DNA of 53,107 nucleotides from Scenedesmus sp. ARA3 (GCA_004335835.1 RWJK01000699.1:1-53107), one strand, 5' to 3'; shown: positions 32,359-45,340, numbered from the stretch's first letter. Numbers and translations: made by a program. The notes: generated by a model not told the origin, from the sequence alone.

Positions 32359-35300
32359 ATGCTGGCAGTGGCAGTGGCCGTCTACTGCTTGTGCACTGCT
32401 GCAGTGCAAGCAGCAGACAGCAGCACAGCAGATGCCGGCGTGCCTGGCGCATCCTTTTTTGAATCATTCGGACCCGGATGGCAGGACAGATGGCATTACA
32501 GCAATGGCAAGAAGTATGAGGGCAGGTTTGACACTGTGCAGCCAGAGGGGTACCAGGACACTGCGATTCAGGTGTGCTGAAGTGACAGTCGGGAGTGCAT
32601 GCCAATGATGCAATGGATACATCTAGAGGACGCAACCTTTCCCAGCAAACATTTGCCTGTACAAGAACTGCGATGAGTTGTGCTGTAGAAACTGCCTGGC
32701 AATCAGCAGGGTGTATGTGGAGAGAGGCAGGGCTGCTAACTGCTGCAGCAGCATGTGCATCAACCTCCAGTTGCAATTGAAATCAAAGGCATTTTCAAAA
32801 AAGCTGCAAAGCAGTATGAAGCAGTGACACTCAACCTACAAGCATTGGCATCTGCCTGTCACCAAAGGGCAGTTGCCGCAGACTCTGCTAGCGCGTGGTC
32901 AACTGCTGCGCTGCGACGCACCCACTCTGACAATCCTGTGTTGCTTTCCAATCTGCCTTTACCGAAATCCCCCGCCATCCTCCCACTCTTGCCATGACAG
33001 ATGCCTGCAGGAAACCAGCACTACGGCATGACAGCGCAGCTGCAGGAGCCGCTGCTGCTGCAGGATGGCATAGTCGTGCAGTACGAGGTGCAGTTCTCCC
33101 AGGGCCACAGCTGTGGGGGTGCATACCTCAAGCTGCTGTCCCAGACAGCAGAGGAGTTCAAGCCAAGGAAGTTGCGGCCCAAGACACCTTTCAGCATCAT
33201 GTTTGGGCCGGACCGCTGCGGACCTGACAGCAGGGTGAGGCTGCGGCTGGCTGTAAAGGAGTAGAAGAGGGTGCATGCAGCAGGCTGAGATGTGCCAGGG
33301 GTGTTATGCAAAGAGCACAGGCTGGTAAACGTCAACGTCAGCTGCCTGTGTACTCATCATTCTTGAAGATTATGTAAAAGGCACGGCAGCTTGCAGGAGA
33401 CATGCAGCAGTGATGTTGGCTCTGCCAACAGTAGGTTTACAAACGCGTTTGCTGAATACCAACACGTGCACTGTTGACAATATGGTATCCAGATAAGGCT
33501 TGTGCACGCTGGGCTGATCATGCTTCTGTTGCTGCTGCTGCTGCCGCAGGTGCATGTCATCCTGAACGCGCTCAACCCCGTGACGCAGCAGGTCATCGAG
33601 CACCACCTCATGTCAGCGCCAGCACCAAAAGATGACAAGCTCTCACACGTGTACACACTCGTGCTGTACCCCAACCAAATGTGAGTGGCTTGGCGCGTAC
33701 TCACACGAGACAACCAGTGCAGCTGCACTGTGCTGTGCAGGCAGTGCTAGTGAGCCAAAGCTCCTGCAGGCTGTAGCAGTGGATGCGCAGCAGCAGCTGC
33801 TGCCTCTGCAAGCTTTAGTGTCATCTTCTCAACTGCCAGGACTTGCTGCCAATGCACACGTTACCAAGTAGGCTCGAGAGACCCTGCAGACCAAGTTGGT
33901 TTGGTTTGGTGAGGTACGATCAACGCCTGCCTGCCGATCCTGCTTTTCTTCAAACCAAACATGCACGCAGGTACAAGGTGCTGATTGACGGCAAGCTCAA
34001 AGGCACGGGGCTGCTGGCTGCTGCAGACTTTTCACCGCCACTGCAGCCACCTGCGGAGCTGCCAGACCCCGAGCACATCAAGCCTGAGGATTGGGTGGAG
34101 GAGGAGGAGTGAGTTGTTGCATCAGTTGTGTTTGTGACATTTATGTTGCTGTATCAGAGCAGTCACAGCCTTGTTTGCGGCGCTGGGCCAGCAGCAGGAT
34201 CGATGGAACAATAGGCCAACCAGTCATTGCTGAAACGCGCACGGGTGTAGCACAGCCTACCAGACATCGCGTGAAGCAAGTGAGCTGCGCAGCTGTCCAA
34301 CGGATCGCCACCGCACCACATCAGCATGTTCAAGTGCATGTCATGCAGCATGTTGCGCTGACTGTCTGCCGTGCCCTTGCAGGATTGACGACCCGGCAGC
34401 AGTCAAGCCAGATGATTGGGACGACCGCAAGCTCATGTGACACCCGCGCTGCTTCCCGCACTTACTGCCTGCCGTGCCCTTGCCGTCAAGCCAGATGACT
34501 GGGACGACCGCAAACTCATCCCGGACCCCAATGCACAGAAACCTTCTGTGCTGTGCTGACGACTTGCGCCTGTGTGCAAACATCCTGCAGGATCGACGAC
34601 CCGGCAGCAGTCAAGCCAGACGACTGGGATGACCGCAACCTCATGTCACACCTGCGCTGCCTGTCTTACCCACTGCCTGCCGTGCCCTTGCAGGATTGAC
34701 GACCCAGCAGCAGTCAAGCCAGACGACTGGGATGACCGCAAGCTCATCCCAGACCCAAATGCACAAAAGCCTCACGGCTGGCTGGATGCGCTGCCGGCTC
34801 GAGTGGCAGACCCGGCAGCTAAGAAGCCGGAAAAGTGGGACGATGATCGGCACGGTTACTGGATGCGGCCCAGTATGCCGAACCCTGCGTGTGAGGGTGC
34901 TCCAGGGTGTGGGCCGTGGACGGCGCCGATGATCAGCAATCCGAGCTACAAGGGGCCGTGGATCCCGCCCAAAGTCAAGAATCCTGCATACAAGGTGGTT
35001 TGACGGTTGCAATGGACCTCTTTCGTGGATATATGTGGGAGTCCTACATGCAATGAGGCATCGTGCCATATGGTATCCTTGCAGGCCCTGCGGGGGTAGA
35101 CAGGAGAGCGCTGTGGTTGCTGGGCTAGTGCATGGGTCCAGGTTTCAGCCCTGGAACTGTTGTGGACCGTATTGTACTGTACAACGGCACTGGTGCGCAA
35201 AACACACCTTGACCAACCATTACTGCTCACTTCCACCAACTTTGCCTGGCGCCCTGCACCTCTCTGATGCTTCACCGTGCCACAGGGCCCCTGGCAGCAG

Positions 35301-36878
35301 CGCACGCTGCCCAACCCGGCCTACTTCGAAGCAGAAGCACCAATGTCCTTGCTGGCACCCATAGTTGGCATTGCCTTCTATGGGTGCCAGCTCTGGGTGA
35401 CAGAGCCGGGTTACACCTTGCTAGCCCGCTTTTGTCGATGCATGCACAAACCACCAAATTTATTATGTCTACCTCCCTGCACCGCTGTGATGCTTCAATG
35501 CACCTGCAGGGCCCCTGGCAGCAGCGCACACTGCCCAACCCAGCCTACTTCAAAGCAGAAGCGCCACTGTCCTTGCTGGCGCCCATTGTTGGCGTTGCCT
35601 TTGAGCTCTGGGTCACGGAGCCTGGGTACACCTTCGACAACATACTGATAGGCAGGGGGCAGCAGGGCTTGGAGGCTGCTGCTTACATGGGCAAGGCGGG
35701 GCAGGCGCGGCGGCTGGCACAGGTGAGGTGGATTAAAATGGTGGCACTTTGAGATGGCAGCATCGCACAGGTCTTGAAACATGCGTAGTCTCAAATGAAC
35801 TGCATGCACTGCTGTTGTTGGCAGCAGTAGCAGCATCATGGCATGGCAGCAGACGCTGTGCCCGGCCAATGTAGACCTTGTTGTGCTCTCTCCTTCTATC
35901 TGACCGCCCATTCTCGGTGATATCCATGTCCTGCACTCACACTTGCAGGAAGCAGCAATAGCTGCTGCTGCACGGGACGCCAGCAGGCCGCCCGGCTGGC
36001 GTCACTGGCCAGCCAACCAGCTGTTGGACTTTTCTGAATCCCCGAAAATGACACCATACCAGGCCCAGCTGCAGCCAGTGGTGGCAGCACTGCAGCGGCA
36101 GCCGTTGTGGGGCTGGCTGGCGCCGCTGCTGCTGCAGCTGATCGTGCTCAGGATGATCAACAGGGCACTGGTTGGCAAGTCGGTGAGCATTGCAGCAGCT
36201 GGTGTGGGTGCGAGCATGCCTGCAGCATTGTTGTGCTGCGATGGAGAGGGGATGGGTAGCTCCCGTCATTAGCATGCTGTGAGGGGGCGCTGGCGAATTG
36301 CTGCAGTTGACTCTGCAGGATTGTGGAAGCTGGGTCATTGGCTTATATACCCTGTGCACAGCAGCTACTGGTGTGTCCCCTGCTGCTGTGCTCCACTGCA
36401 GAAAATCAGACTACTGATGTGGTATGTTGCGCTGCTTGCAGGGTGGCAGAGCTGGTGCCTCACTGCTGAGCCTTGCTGCTGCCTTTGGCTTTCATGCTTG
36501 CAGGGTGGCAGAGCTGGTGCTGCTGCACCCACAAAAGAGGAGCTAGAGGAGGCCGCAGCACTCGAAGAAGACCGAAAGGCTGAGGAGCAGATAAAGCAGG
36601 ACAAGCAAGCAGCCAAGCTCAGAGCAGCGAGCAAGGCAGCAGCGGCTGCTGAGGCAGCAGCAGCAGCGGATGGTGGCGGCGGCGTTGCGAGGCGCCGCAG
36701 CACGCGGCACCAGCAGCTGCAGCTGCAGCAGCAGCATGAGGAGGAGGAGGGGGAGGCAGCGATGCATACGCCAGCTTTGCAGCGGCAGCAGCAGGAGGAT
36801 GGTGCTGGCAGCTCTCCCGAGGATGGGCAAGGCACCAGCAGAGCCCGCAGCACGCGCAGGACAGCAAGAAAGGCGTAA
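32359..36878 (+). CDS. CNX: Calnexin, ER membrane lectin chaperone
   Basis: Calnexin binds monoglucosylated glycoproteins and Ca2+ in the ER and recruits folding enzymes. Eight exons in frame: 32359-32571, 33001-33234, 33550-33680, 33971-34108, 34694-34994, 35510-35722, 35949-36182 and 36504-36878, giving 612 aa. ATG 32359 starts a signal peptide (MLAVAVAVYCLCTAAVQA). The lectin core has VVQYEVQFSQGHSCGGAYLK, FSIMFGPDRCG and VLYPNQMYKVLIDGK. The P-domain has IDDPAAVKPDDWDDRKLIPD, DPAAKKPEKWDDD, GPWTAPMISNPSYKGPW and QRTLPNPAYF. The globular domain closes with FELWVTEPGYTFDNILIG. One membrane helix (WLAPLLLQLIVLRMI, residues ~465-485) is followed by an acidic, Ala/Gln-rich cytosolic tail ending TRRTARKA. 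That marks it as calnexin, not calreticulin. TGTAA at 37340-37344 may be its poly(A) signal. Exons 5, 6 and 8 have copied acceptor edges. Confidence 0.96.
34383..34750 (+). repeat. Four-copy array of calnexin P-domain exon start
   Basis: Copies coding IDDPAAVKPDDWDDRKL start at 34383, ~34485 (lacking its acceptor), 34591 and 34694, with a period of about 103 bp. Copies 1 and 3 are bounded by TTGCAG/CTGCAG and a GT (gtgaca, gtcaca) 54 bases later. Only copy 4 continues into the full exon. Confidence 0.95.
35283..35640 (+). repeat. Duplicated calnexin exon 6 start
   Basis: The block coding GPWQQRTLPNPAYF..ELWVTEPGYT occurs from 35286 and from 35510. The first copy has a 9-base insertion (FYGCQLW) and lacks FDNILIG. 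Since the second matches the family better, I use it as exon 6. Confidence 0.93.
36440..36528 (+). repeat. Duplicated calnexin exon 8 acceptor edge
   Basis: GCTTGCAGGGTGGCAGAGCT plus GGTGC occurs at 36436-36460 and 36496-36520. The first copy quickly reaches an in-frame TGA; the second opens into the tail exon. Confidence 0.9.
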
Positions 36879-37598
36879 GCTTTGTGAATGGACGTGAATT
36901 GACGTGCGTCACCCGTGGCTTGTGGTGTGCTTGACAGAAAGGGAAGAACAAACCCGCTAGTCACAAGCACGGTGCTTGGTGTGGCATTACAGTGTGTTGC
37001 TTTGGGTGGCTCAAGCTGCCTCTGGTGTGATGTCGGCTGCCACTGTAGTGACCAATGGATGACTGCACACCGTGTGTCAGGTCCAGGGTTGTTTCCTCAG
37101 TGAGATGCTGCTTGCTTTTGCAAGGGTTCTCTGGCAAGGGTTACCTGCGGTTATAATGGCTGAATCTGCCTATTCCAGCATCGACAAAGACTCCAGATGT
37201 GCTTGTGAATCAGCAAGTCTGTTCTTGGAGGTTGCACGGAGTGATCGTAGATATCCACGAGATATCCGGCGGCCCCGGCGGGGTTTCCGAACATCCCGCG
37301 ACAACCGTCTAACACGCACTGCAAAGCCGTCTCTGTGGGTGTAACGCTGCAAGGTCCTCCTGTATGTCTTTGTAAAATGGTTCTTCGCATACAGCACAGT
37401 AAGCCAGCTCCGCTTGAACATACGAGCCGTTGTTGCTGCAAGCTGCTTCAACTGCTTTTAGACAATAAGGAGTTGAGTTGCTAACGCGCCTATGATCTGC
37501 TGCAATATGTTGCCGTCTTCTCGGCCCAGCCTAAGCCACTGGCCTCGGCCAGGCACGACAGTAGCTGAGCTGCAGCAGTACCTGCAAAAGGACCTGTG
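36879..37598. other. Calnexin 3' flank and upstream of the MYND locus
   Basis: No supported gene. A minus-strand basic open frame at about 37170-37421 has a distinctive Arg-rich composition but no recognised domain or splice context. TGTAA occurs at 37340-37344. Confidence 0.4.
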
Positions 37599-37650
37599 GA
37601 CTGCTACTCTCACTTTGACTTTTTGACTGCTACTCTCACTTTGACTTTTT
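37599..37650 (+). repeat. Exact 26-bp tandem duplication
   Basis: GACTGCTACTCTCACTTTGA plus CTTTTT occurs twice back to back (37599-37624, 37625-37650). As 26 is not a multiple of three, it shifts the frame of the coding-like sequence it sits in. Confidence 0.97.
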
Positions 37651-37773
37651 GGAGGGCCATGACGAGCAACAAGCGTACGTTGAATTGATCTTGAAGTCGC
37701 AATCGCTGGGAAACCACCTAGTGTTGAAACGGGGCAGTGCACAGGACATCCTGGACGGCACACAGGTGACGCC

Positions 37774-37816
<43 letters not shown>

Positions 37817-38888
37817 TACTAGTATCACTGCATCGCTGATGCATGTGTTATCAGAGGTACCACGCACGGTATGTGGTTGCTCAACCTAATCTGATTGCCG
37901 GCACCACCGCAGCAGCAGCGGACCATGCTGCAGACAGCAAAGAACACCATGAACGCACATTTGCCAACCTGTCAGCAGCGTGTCCTTTATGTATCCGCCA
38001 TGGCTTCTCAGCATGCCGTGTTGCTGCTTCTGTCTGCAGTCCTACACCCTTAACCTGGCCTGCACTGTGCTGCACAAATTCCTGCAAGTGCGGGTGCTGG
38101 CTGTGCTGGACAATCTGGAGGCTCGGCTGAGGTCACCACACAAAGGCGCCAGCAGCAGCAGCAGCAGCAGCAGCACAGCCGCCGCCAGCAGCAGCACCAG
38201 CACGCCTCAGCCGCTGGACGATCCAGCGCCATCCAACGCCCTGGCAGTGAACGCACTCTCGTACGTGTCAGCATCACAGCTGCTCTGCTCACGACGCACT
38301 GCCGCCGGCCTGAAGACACAGCGCCCCTCACTCGGGAGCCTCTTAGCGGCATTCGCAAGGCGCTGCTGCCACGCATGCGCCAGTTTCTGTTTGCGCCAAG
38401 CCCCCAGGTTGTACAAGCAGCCCTGCAAACAGCAGGCATCCTGACAGGCCTTCCAATGCTTCCTGGGTTTGCACAAGTTGAGCAGATGATCATCTTTGAC
38501 CGGCATCCCACCCGCTGGGTGCTTGCGCGCTTTTTGGATTCTGGCGCAGCAGTAGTTATGCCGCAGCAGCTGCGCAGCTAGCAGGAAAGGCTGCAGACAG
38601 CACGCGGCTGTCAGTGACAGCGGCCCTGGAGTCAAACCTATTGCCGTTGACTTTGACTTTCCTGCAAGCAGCTTCCAGGAAGTGGCGGTGTGTGACGCCT
38701 GTGGCCGGCACAACTACTTCCCTGTGCTGGTGCGCTGGGCGTGGGCGGAGCCCTGCCAGCTGAAGGCTTGCAGCGGCTGCACGCAGCGGTGTTATTGTAG
38801 CGCAGAGTGCCAGAAGGTGCACTGGCAGGGCCACAGGCAGCGCTGCAAGGCGATGCAGGCGCAGCGCGCGGCAGAGGCAGCAAAGTAG
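37599..38888 (+). pseudogene. MYND zinc-finger protein locus with broken reading frame
   Basis: The last ~210 bases encode a MYND-type zinc finger: VCDACGRHNYF, then KACSGCTQRCYCSAECQKVH and WQGHRQRC, ending AAEAAK and TAG at 38888. MYND fingers mediate protein-protein contacts, often in chromatin or signalling proteins. Upstream coding-like pieces are HFDFLEGHDEQQAYVELILK (37625-37765, ending at a gtgacg donor), SYTLNLACTVLHKFLQ (from 38040) and REPLSGIRKALLPRMRQFLF (to ~38560). They do not join cleanly: the frame switches at ~38300 and back at ~38580 with no GT-AG intron, and a 26-bp tandem copy lies at 37599-37650. It could be a pseudogene, a gene with sequencing indels, or a gene whose structure I failed to resolve. 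Exact start unknown. Confidence 0.5.
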
Positions 38889-38990
38889 TGTAAAGCAATG
38901 CAGCACACTTTGGAGATGTTGTGCACATAGCAGCAACAGCGCTGCACGGCGATGCAGGCGCAGCGCGCGGCAGAGGCGGCAAAGTAGTGT
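38838..38990 (+). repeat. Duplicated 3' end including stop codon (MYND locus)
   Basis: The final 54 bases through TAG (38838-38891) recur at 38937-38990 with two or three changes, stop codon included. Confidence 0.95.
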
Positions 38991-41226
38991 GAGAGGAGGC
39001 GGCAGTAGCATGCAGGGCGTTATGCAGCATGTTGAGATGTCCGCAGCAGGTGCTGCATCATTGGCATGCTGCATGTGGCTATGTAGCGGCTGCATACAGG
39101 CTGCTGTTGGCAGTTTTCCTCGTGAAGTATATCCAACACATTGCTATGACTAGCCACTTGACCCTCGCACCCCCTGGTAACAACGAGAAATCACGACGTT
39201 GCAGCAGGCAAGCAGCCACTCCAGCGTGTGACGGTGAGACGTGGGTTGCAGACCTTTCAGCAAATCGCTGCTGGAGCAGCCAGCCCCAATTGCATTGTTC
39301 TGGTTGATTCGCCCCATGTAGGTTTGCGTGGCACACTTTGCAGCTGCCCCGTCTTGCGCAGCATGGTCACAGCTAACAGTAGGGCCTTGCCTAGTGAACG
39401 AGTTGACACGTAGGCTGGCATGTGTAAGGCGTTGTCTTACAGACTGCCAGTGTAACAAGTTTGCATTCAGAGATCAGCCAATTGCAATCCGGTTCCAAAT
39501 CTTGCGCATGTGCACCAGCACCTGCCAGTGTACAAAGCACATTCAACGTAAATGTTCGACACACCAGCATTGAGTCAACCCAACTGTGCAAGCATGACAA
39601 TGCACAGTGCTGCAGCAGCCACAGATACATAACGCCAAGGCAGACGGTACATCACAGCTGCACTGACTTCTGCAGCGTTTGCGCAGCAATGCTTGCCACA
39701 AACACAACCTCAGCAGCTGTGCCTGCCAAGCTGACGCAACCCACTCAGCAGCACAGCATAGCAGCGATGTGATGAATGCACAGCTGCGGCACCACGCGCT
39801 GCAGGCCCTGCAGTCTCCGCAGACCAAAGATAACCCAGCCTGCCCAAGACTTACGGCTAGTATCTATGCCAATCAAAAGTTTCCTTCAAAAACTTGCATC
39901 TGCAAACACAGCCAGAAGCAGGCACGGTACAAGCCTCAACCTCTAAGTGCAGGTCAAGTGTGCTGTTTCCCTTAGCACTGAGTGTGCTCAGCCTGAACGC
40001 AGCAGGCTTCATGCATGGTGGCAGCTCACACGAACACATCACAGCCTAACAATGCGGCTGCATGCTGTGAACTAGACAGCGGGCTGAGCGCTGTCACATG
40101 CCAGGCTACTAGCCTATATGATATTGCGTCGAACTATGCTGCAATTACGAAACCTCCGGAGCCACCGGTGCTAATGCAGTGAACGCCGCATGCGTTCAAG
40201 GTGAGCACAATGCGCTGCTTCAGTCGACTGTAGCTCTCACTGGGTCAGTTCTGCGGTGCTGCTGCACCAACATGCACCGACAGGGCTGCACAAACACACA
40301 CGCGTCGTGCAGAAAGTAGCAGGATCTGCCTCTTGCCTCTGTGCCAGAGGAGCAGTCAAAAGCCAGTCAAACACACACAGTCAACGAGTTGCGCTCTCAG
40401 CAATGCATACACATCCTGTTGAGGAGTTCCACGCAATAGAGCAAGCAAGGCTGAGCTCATCAGCAGCAAATCAAGCAAGGCAAGGGTAACAGCAACTGCA
40501 ACAACAAATGCATGACATGGCAAGACGTGCAGGTATGCAGCAGAGAAAGCAAGCTTTGTTGTGGCACATGTGTGCCGACTAGCAAGCACACCAGAACCAC
40601 TGGCTGCAGCAAACACCGCCGAGCACAATACAGCTTGGCTACCGTAGCCTAAGGCTTAGAAACCTGCACAGCTACACTGGATACAAGACACTGTCTGCAG
40701 CATAACACTCCAAGAGCCACCAGACAGCATAGCGCTTGGCTGGGTAAACAACTTCAAGGTGCACACGAAACTACGAAGCATCAGTAGCAAAGCAGCTTGC
40801 TGCGCGCTGCAGTACAGGTCTCCAAGAGCACTCATGTGCGCTGCTACCTCTGGTCAGATGAGCACTACACAACATTGACATGGCGCCAATGTAGCCTGAA
40901 TGCTTATGTTCAAAACATTTGAACACGCATGGGCCCAAAAGAGCAACATCATTCAAGCAGATCATTACACACCGCACTCAATAGGTCAAGTGACACTGCT
41001 GCTTCAGCACAGCAGGTCGCAGCTGCTGTTCTGTGCTGGTTAGAGCAAATCAATGGGCCTAGGGGCAGCATCCATCATATGCTAAGCTGTATAATGAGAG
41101 CAAACGCCACCACATCAGCACAGGCTGCCGCAGGGTGACCGCACAGCCCTGTGCGCACTGCTGCTGCCAGCATACCATCCGTGCCATGCCAGCAAGCATG
41201 TGAAAGAACAAACAGACCTGAACCTG
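38991..41226. other. Long intergenic stretch without a recognised gene
   Basis: About 2.2 kb in which I see no splice-consistent coding sequence on either strand, no tRNA and no repeats of note. It contains the 3' flank of the bZIP gene on its right side. Confidence 0.5.
40965..40969 (-). terminator. Candidate TGTAA poly(A) signal of the bZIP gene
   Basis: TGTAA on the minus strand about 260 bases past the bZIP stop codon. It matches the usual chlorophyte poly(A) signal. Confidence 0.4.
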
Positions 41227-42604
41227 TCAGCCAGGAGCATACTCTGCCTGCATATCTTCGACTCCATCAGTCACAGCAGCAGCAGCAGCTGACGCAGCTA
41301 GGCACGATGCCAGCAGCTGTGCACCTCCTGTCTGCTGCTGCTGCTGCATGCCCTGTGGAAAGGCTGCAGCCACATTCCTATATAAGGAGGTTGCAGGTGT
41401 TGCCACTGGCTGCTGCAGCTGCTCCTGCTGCTGGACTTTCTGCCACACTTGCTGTGACTGTCGGCTTGCTAGCAGAGCAAGCTGCTGCTGATATCTACCT
41501 GCTCCGATATCAACACACTCTGCTGCTGCAACCGCCGCTGCTGGTGAAGCAGCAGCCAGGCCATGCACAGCGTCCCCTGCTGCCGCTGCCCCTTGCAAGC
41601 TGTGCAGGTCCTGGTGCTGCCGGGCAACCTGTGCCGCTTGCAGCAATGCAATCCTCTGCTGTTGCTGCTGCTGCGGCAAAGCCGGGTATGGCCACGTGCC
41701 AGCAGCGAGGCTAGCAGCAACACTAGCTGAAGCCAGGTCACAGTGCAGCTCTGCTGCTGGCGGCTGCGGCAGCTGTTGCAGGCTAGCAGCAGCATATGGC
41801 AGCGCTGGCAAACCAGCCTGGCCGGCCTCTAAGGCAGCAGAGACACAAACCCCCTGATGGTCTGCCTGTGACTGTGACAATAGCTGCTGCTGCTGCTGGG
41901 TGTGCAATGCAGCAGTGTCTGCGTCAGCATATTGTATGCCGGGAAGGGCTTGGCTTGGCTGCTGCAAAGCAGGTGCAGCAGGAATAGCTTGCCCTTGTGT
42001 TGGCTGCAGCAGCAGCGGGTGTGGCAAGCCTGGAAGTGGTGGAGGAGCATTCGGGCGGCTATTGCTGCTCATCTGCAGCTGCTGCAAATCGACGTATGCA
42101 ACAGCAGGGGCAGCAGCAGGGGCTGGCACGCTTGCAGTTGCCTGTCGCAGGTACTGCTGGTACAGCAGCTCCTGGGTTGCATTGGCAGGCTTGTTTATGG
42201 AAGCATCAGCAGGTGCTGCTGCTGCTGCTGCTGCTGCTGCTGAGCTGCTGCCAACTCCACTGAGGTCAAGCGGCAGCACTGGCAGCAGCACATCTTGCCC
42301 TGCTGCTGCTGCTGCCGCCGCGCTGTTATGCTCACTGATTCTCCGCATCCTGTGCTCATCGAGTGCTGCGCGCTGCAGCGATGCAGCAGCTGATGTGGCT
42401 GCTGCAGCGGCCTCAGGCGTGGGCCTGCCCATCCTGCTGCTGCTGCCGTCGCTCCTCAGCCGGTGCATTGCTGCAGCAGCTGCTGCTGCATCGAGCATCG
42501 CTAGCTCAGCTTCATCATCAGCAGTAGTGGTGGTGTCTCCTGACATGCTCAGCCGCCGCAGCCACATCTGCTCCAGCGCTTGCTGCTGCTGCATCTGCTG
42601 GTAA

Positions 42605-42637
<33 letters not shown>

Positions 42638-44703
42638 GCCAGGCAGGTTGCCGCATCAACCATTGGTCCCAGCCTCTCCTGCTGCTGGCGCGGCTGCTGC
42701 TGCTGCTGCTGCTGCTGCTGCAGAACTCTGCTCCAGCTGTTGTGGGCTAGCACAGGGCCAGGCAAGAAGCCCCTGCCACTGGCCAAGCCAGCTGTGAGGC
42801 CAGGAGCATACCTGCCACGCAGCACTGGCTGTGGCAGCACAGCAGCAGGATCTGCAGCAGCATTTGCCGGCTCAACCTTCACAGCTGTTGCTGCTGCTGC
42901 CATGTCTCGTGATGGTACATACTGCTGCTGCTGCTGCTGCTGCTGTCCGAGGTTGGTGATCCCAGAGATGTTTGATGCGGCCAGATCCAGCCTCTGCAGT
43001 CCCAGCATGCCAGCTGCTGCAGCAGCAGCAGCATGCTGATCTGACGAGCTGCTGGGCCCTGCTGGCACCAACAGAGGGCTAACACCACCAGCACCAGCAG
43101 CAGCAGCAGCAGCAGCGCTGCTGCCGGTGCTCTTTGCCATCGCCAGTGCTGCCCTCAGGCTGCTGGCCTCTGCCCGCAGCGCTGCATTCTCTGCTGCTGT
43201 TGCGCGGGCTGTGAGGGTGGCTGTTGCCAGCTGCCCGCGCAGGCTGCTGTTGGCTGCCCTGCTGCTGAGCAGCTCCTCCTGCAGGGTGACCACCAGTGCC
43301 TGGGCAAAGGAAGGGAACAAGAGGCAGGCAGAAGCACAAGCTCAGCTCAATGTTGTCGGTTTGAGAGGTTTATTCACCAATTGCACAGCTCCTCCTGCAG
43401 GGTGACCACCAGCGCCTGGCAGGGCACAGCGGACAGCAGCAGACAACAAGGCAGCCGAGGCAGACAGATGCACATTATCAGAGTAATCTTGAGCGAGCTC
43501 CGCAGCTAGTTAGGCTAAGCGGGCAATGTGTCAGACAATGGCGTCATGCCAGCATTGTGACAGCATTAGTGCTTGACCAGTCAGCAGGATAACAGAGACT
43601 GATGCATGTGGCGCCCGTGGCTGCTGCAAGCAATGACGACCTGAAGCTGCCAGGGTTTGGCACTGTCTTAAACACAAGCTGACCTCCGCTCACCATCTTG
43701 CGCTGCCGCAGCTTGCGTGCAGCTTCCCTGTTGGTCAGGCGCCTGCGCAGTAGCAGTAGGCAGGCGCACACAAATGAACACAGAGATTTAACTCACCATG
43801 GTTACAGATGAACCTGATGCTGCAGTAGGTGTTCACCACAGCGATAGACTGCATGCATACGAATGAGCTCACTGAGCTGATGATCAATGCACACGTGTCA
43901 GGCAGGCATGCACAGCTTGGCTGCAGGACGATGCCGCCACAGCACAACATGGCACCTGCACTTCAGCTATCCCACTCCGCCACCACCACCACCTGCACCA
44001 CTCAACTTACTTTGACACAACCGCATCACAGGCATCGCTATAAAAAACCCCAACAAAAGATGCAAAGCCGCTCACGTCTTTTCTCTGCGCTCCTCCTCTG
44101 TGAGCTGCTCCGCCTTTCTCTCCTTGAGCTGCTGCAGCCGCTGCTGCTGCAGCGCCACCAGCAGCTGGCCCCGCTCCGCCTGCAGCTGGCCATGCTGCTG
44201 CAGCCAACCTTGGACCTGCTCCTGATCTTGATCTTGATCCTGATCCATGTCCTGCTGCTGCTGCATTTGGTCGTCCGCCAGCTGCTGTTCAAGCTGCTGC
44301 TGCTGCTGCTGCTGCTGCTGGGATGGTTGGGCAACAGACTGTTGCACCTGCTGCAGTTGCTGCTGCCTGGCTGCAAGCTGCTGCTGCATGTGCTGCTGCT
44401 GCTGCTGCTGGAACCGCAGGAGCTGCTGCCTCCGCAGTAGCAGCAGCAGCTGCTGCTGCTGCTGCTGCTGTCGCTGCTGCTGCCAGAGCTGCTCAGCTCC
44501 TGCACCATCAACCCCAACTGCAGCAGCAGCAGCAGCAGCAGCAGCACTCTCTTCACCAGCTGCTGCCACAGCAGGGATGCCTGTTGCCATTGGCAGTGCC
44601 ACCCCAGCAGCAGCAGCCACCCGGCTGCTACCACCCTTTGCAGGGATGGTAGCATAAGGAGTGAGAATGATGCTGCTAGCTGGTATGGCTGCTGCACTGC
44701 TGC

Positions 44704-44735
<32 letters not shown>

Positions 44736-45302
44736 GGTTGCTGGCTGCTGGCTGCTGCTGTGCCTGACGGTGCATTGTCAGGCACGTTTGCAGCACCAAA
44801 TGCAGCAGAGATGGCTGCTGCTGCCGCTGCAGAGTCAGTAGAAGGTGCCAGGTTGGGCATTTGTACTGCTGCCACCTCTGTGGGTGCCGCCGCCTCTGTG
44901 GGTGCTGCTGTGGCTGTGGCTGCATTGCTGATCATATGCTGTTTTGCTGCATCCGGCACAAGACTGGCAGGAGGTGCAGCAGCAGCAAGGTCAGCTGCTG
45001 CTGCTGCTTCAGCCGCTGCTGCATCTGTCTCCATGTCTGCTGCCTCTGGTATTGCTGCTGCCTCAGCCATGAGCCCAGCCAGTGCTGCCACCACGTCACT
45101 GCGTGCACGCTTCCTGTTGCTGCTGCTGCTGCTGCTGCCAGCCAACCCTGTGGCGCCAGCTGCTGCCTGGCCACCAGCATGTGCATTAATTGTTGCTGCT
45201 GGTGCTGGTTTGTTGCTGCTGCTGCTGGTAGGTTTGGCCACAGGCGCATGCTGCACGCCGGCTGCTGCTGCTGTTGGTGCTTCATTGGCAACAGCTACCT
45301 GG

Positions 45303-45340
<38 letters not shown>

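Noticed and set aside
35286..35424. First copy of calnexin exon 6 as the real exon
   Set aside because: It carries an insertion inside the conserved ELW motif and lacks FDNILIG; the second copy is canonical and splices in frame to exon 7.
37170..37421. Minus-strand basic frame (about 80 aa, Arg-rich)
   Set aside because: No recognised domain, no supporting context, and it overlaps the calnexin 3' flank with a plus-strand frame equally open.
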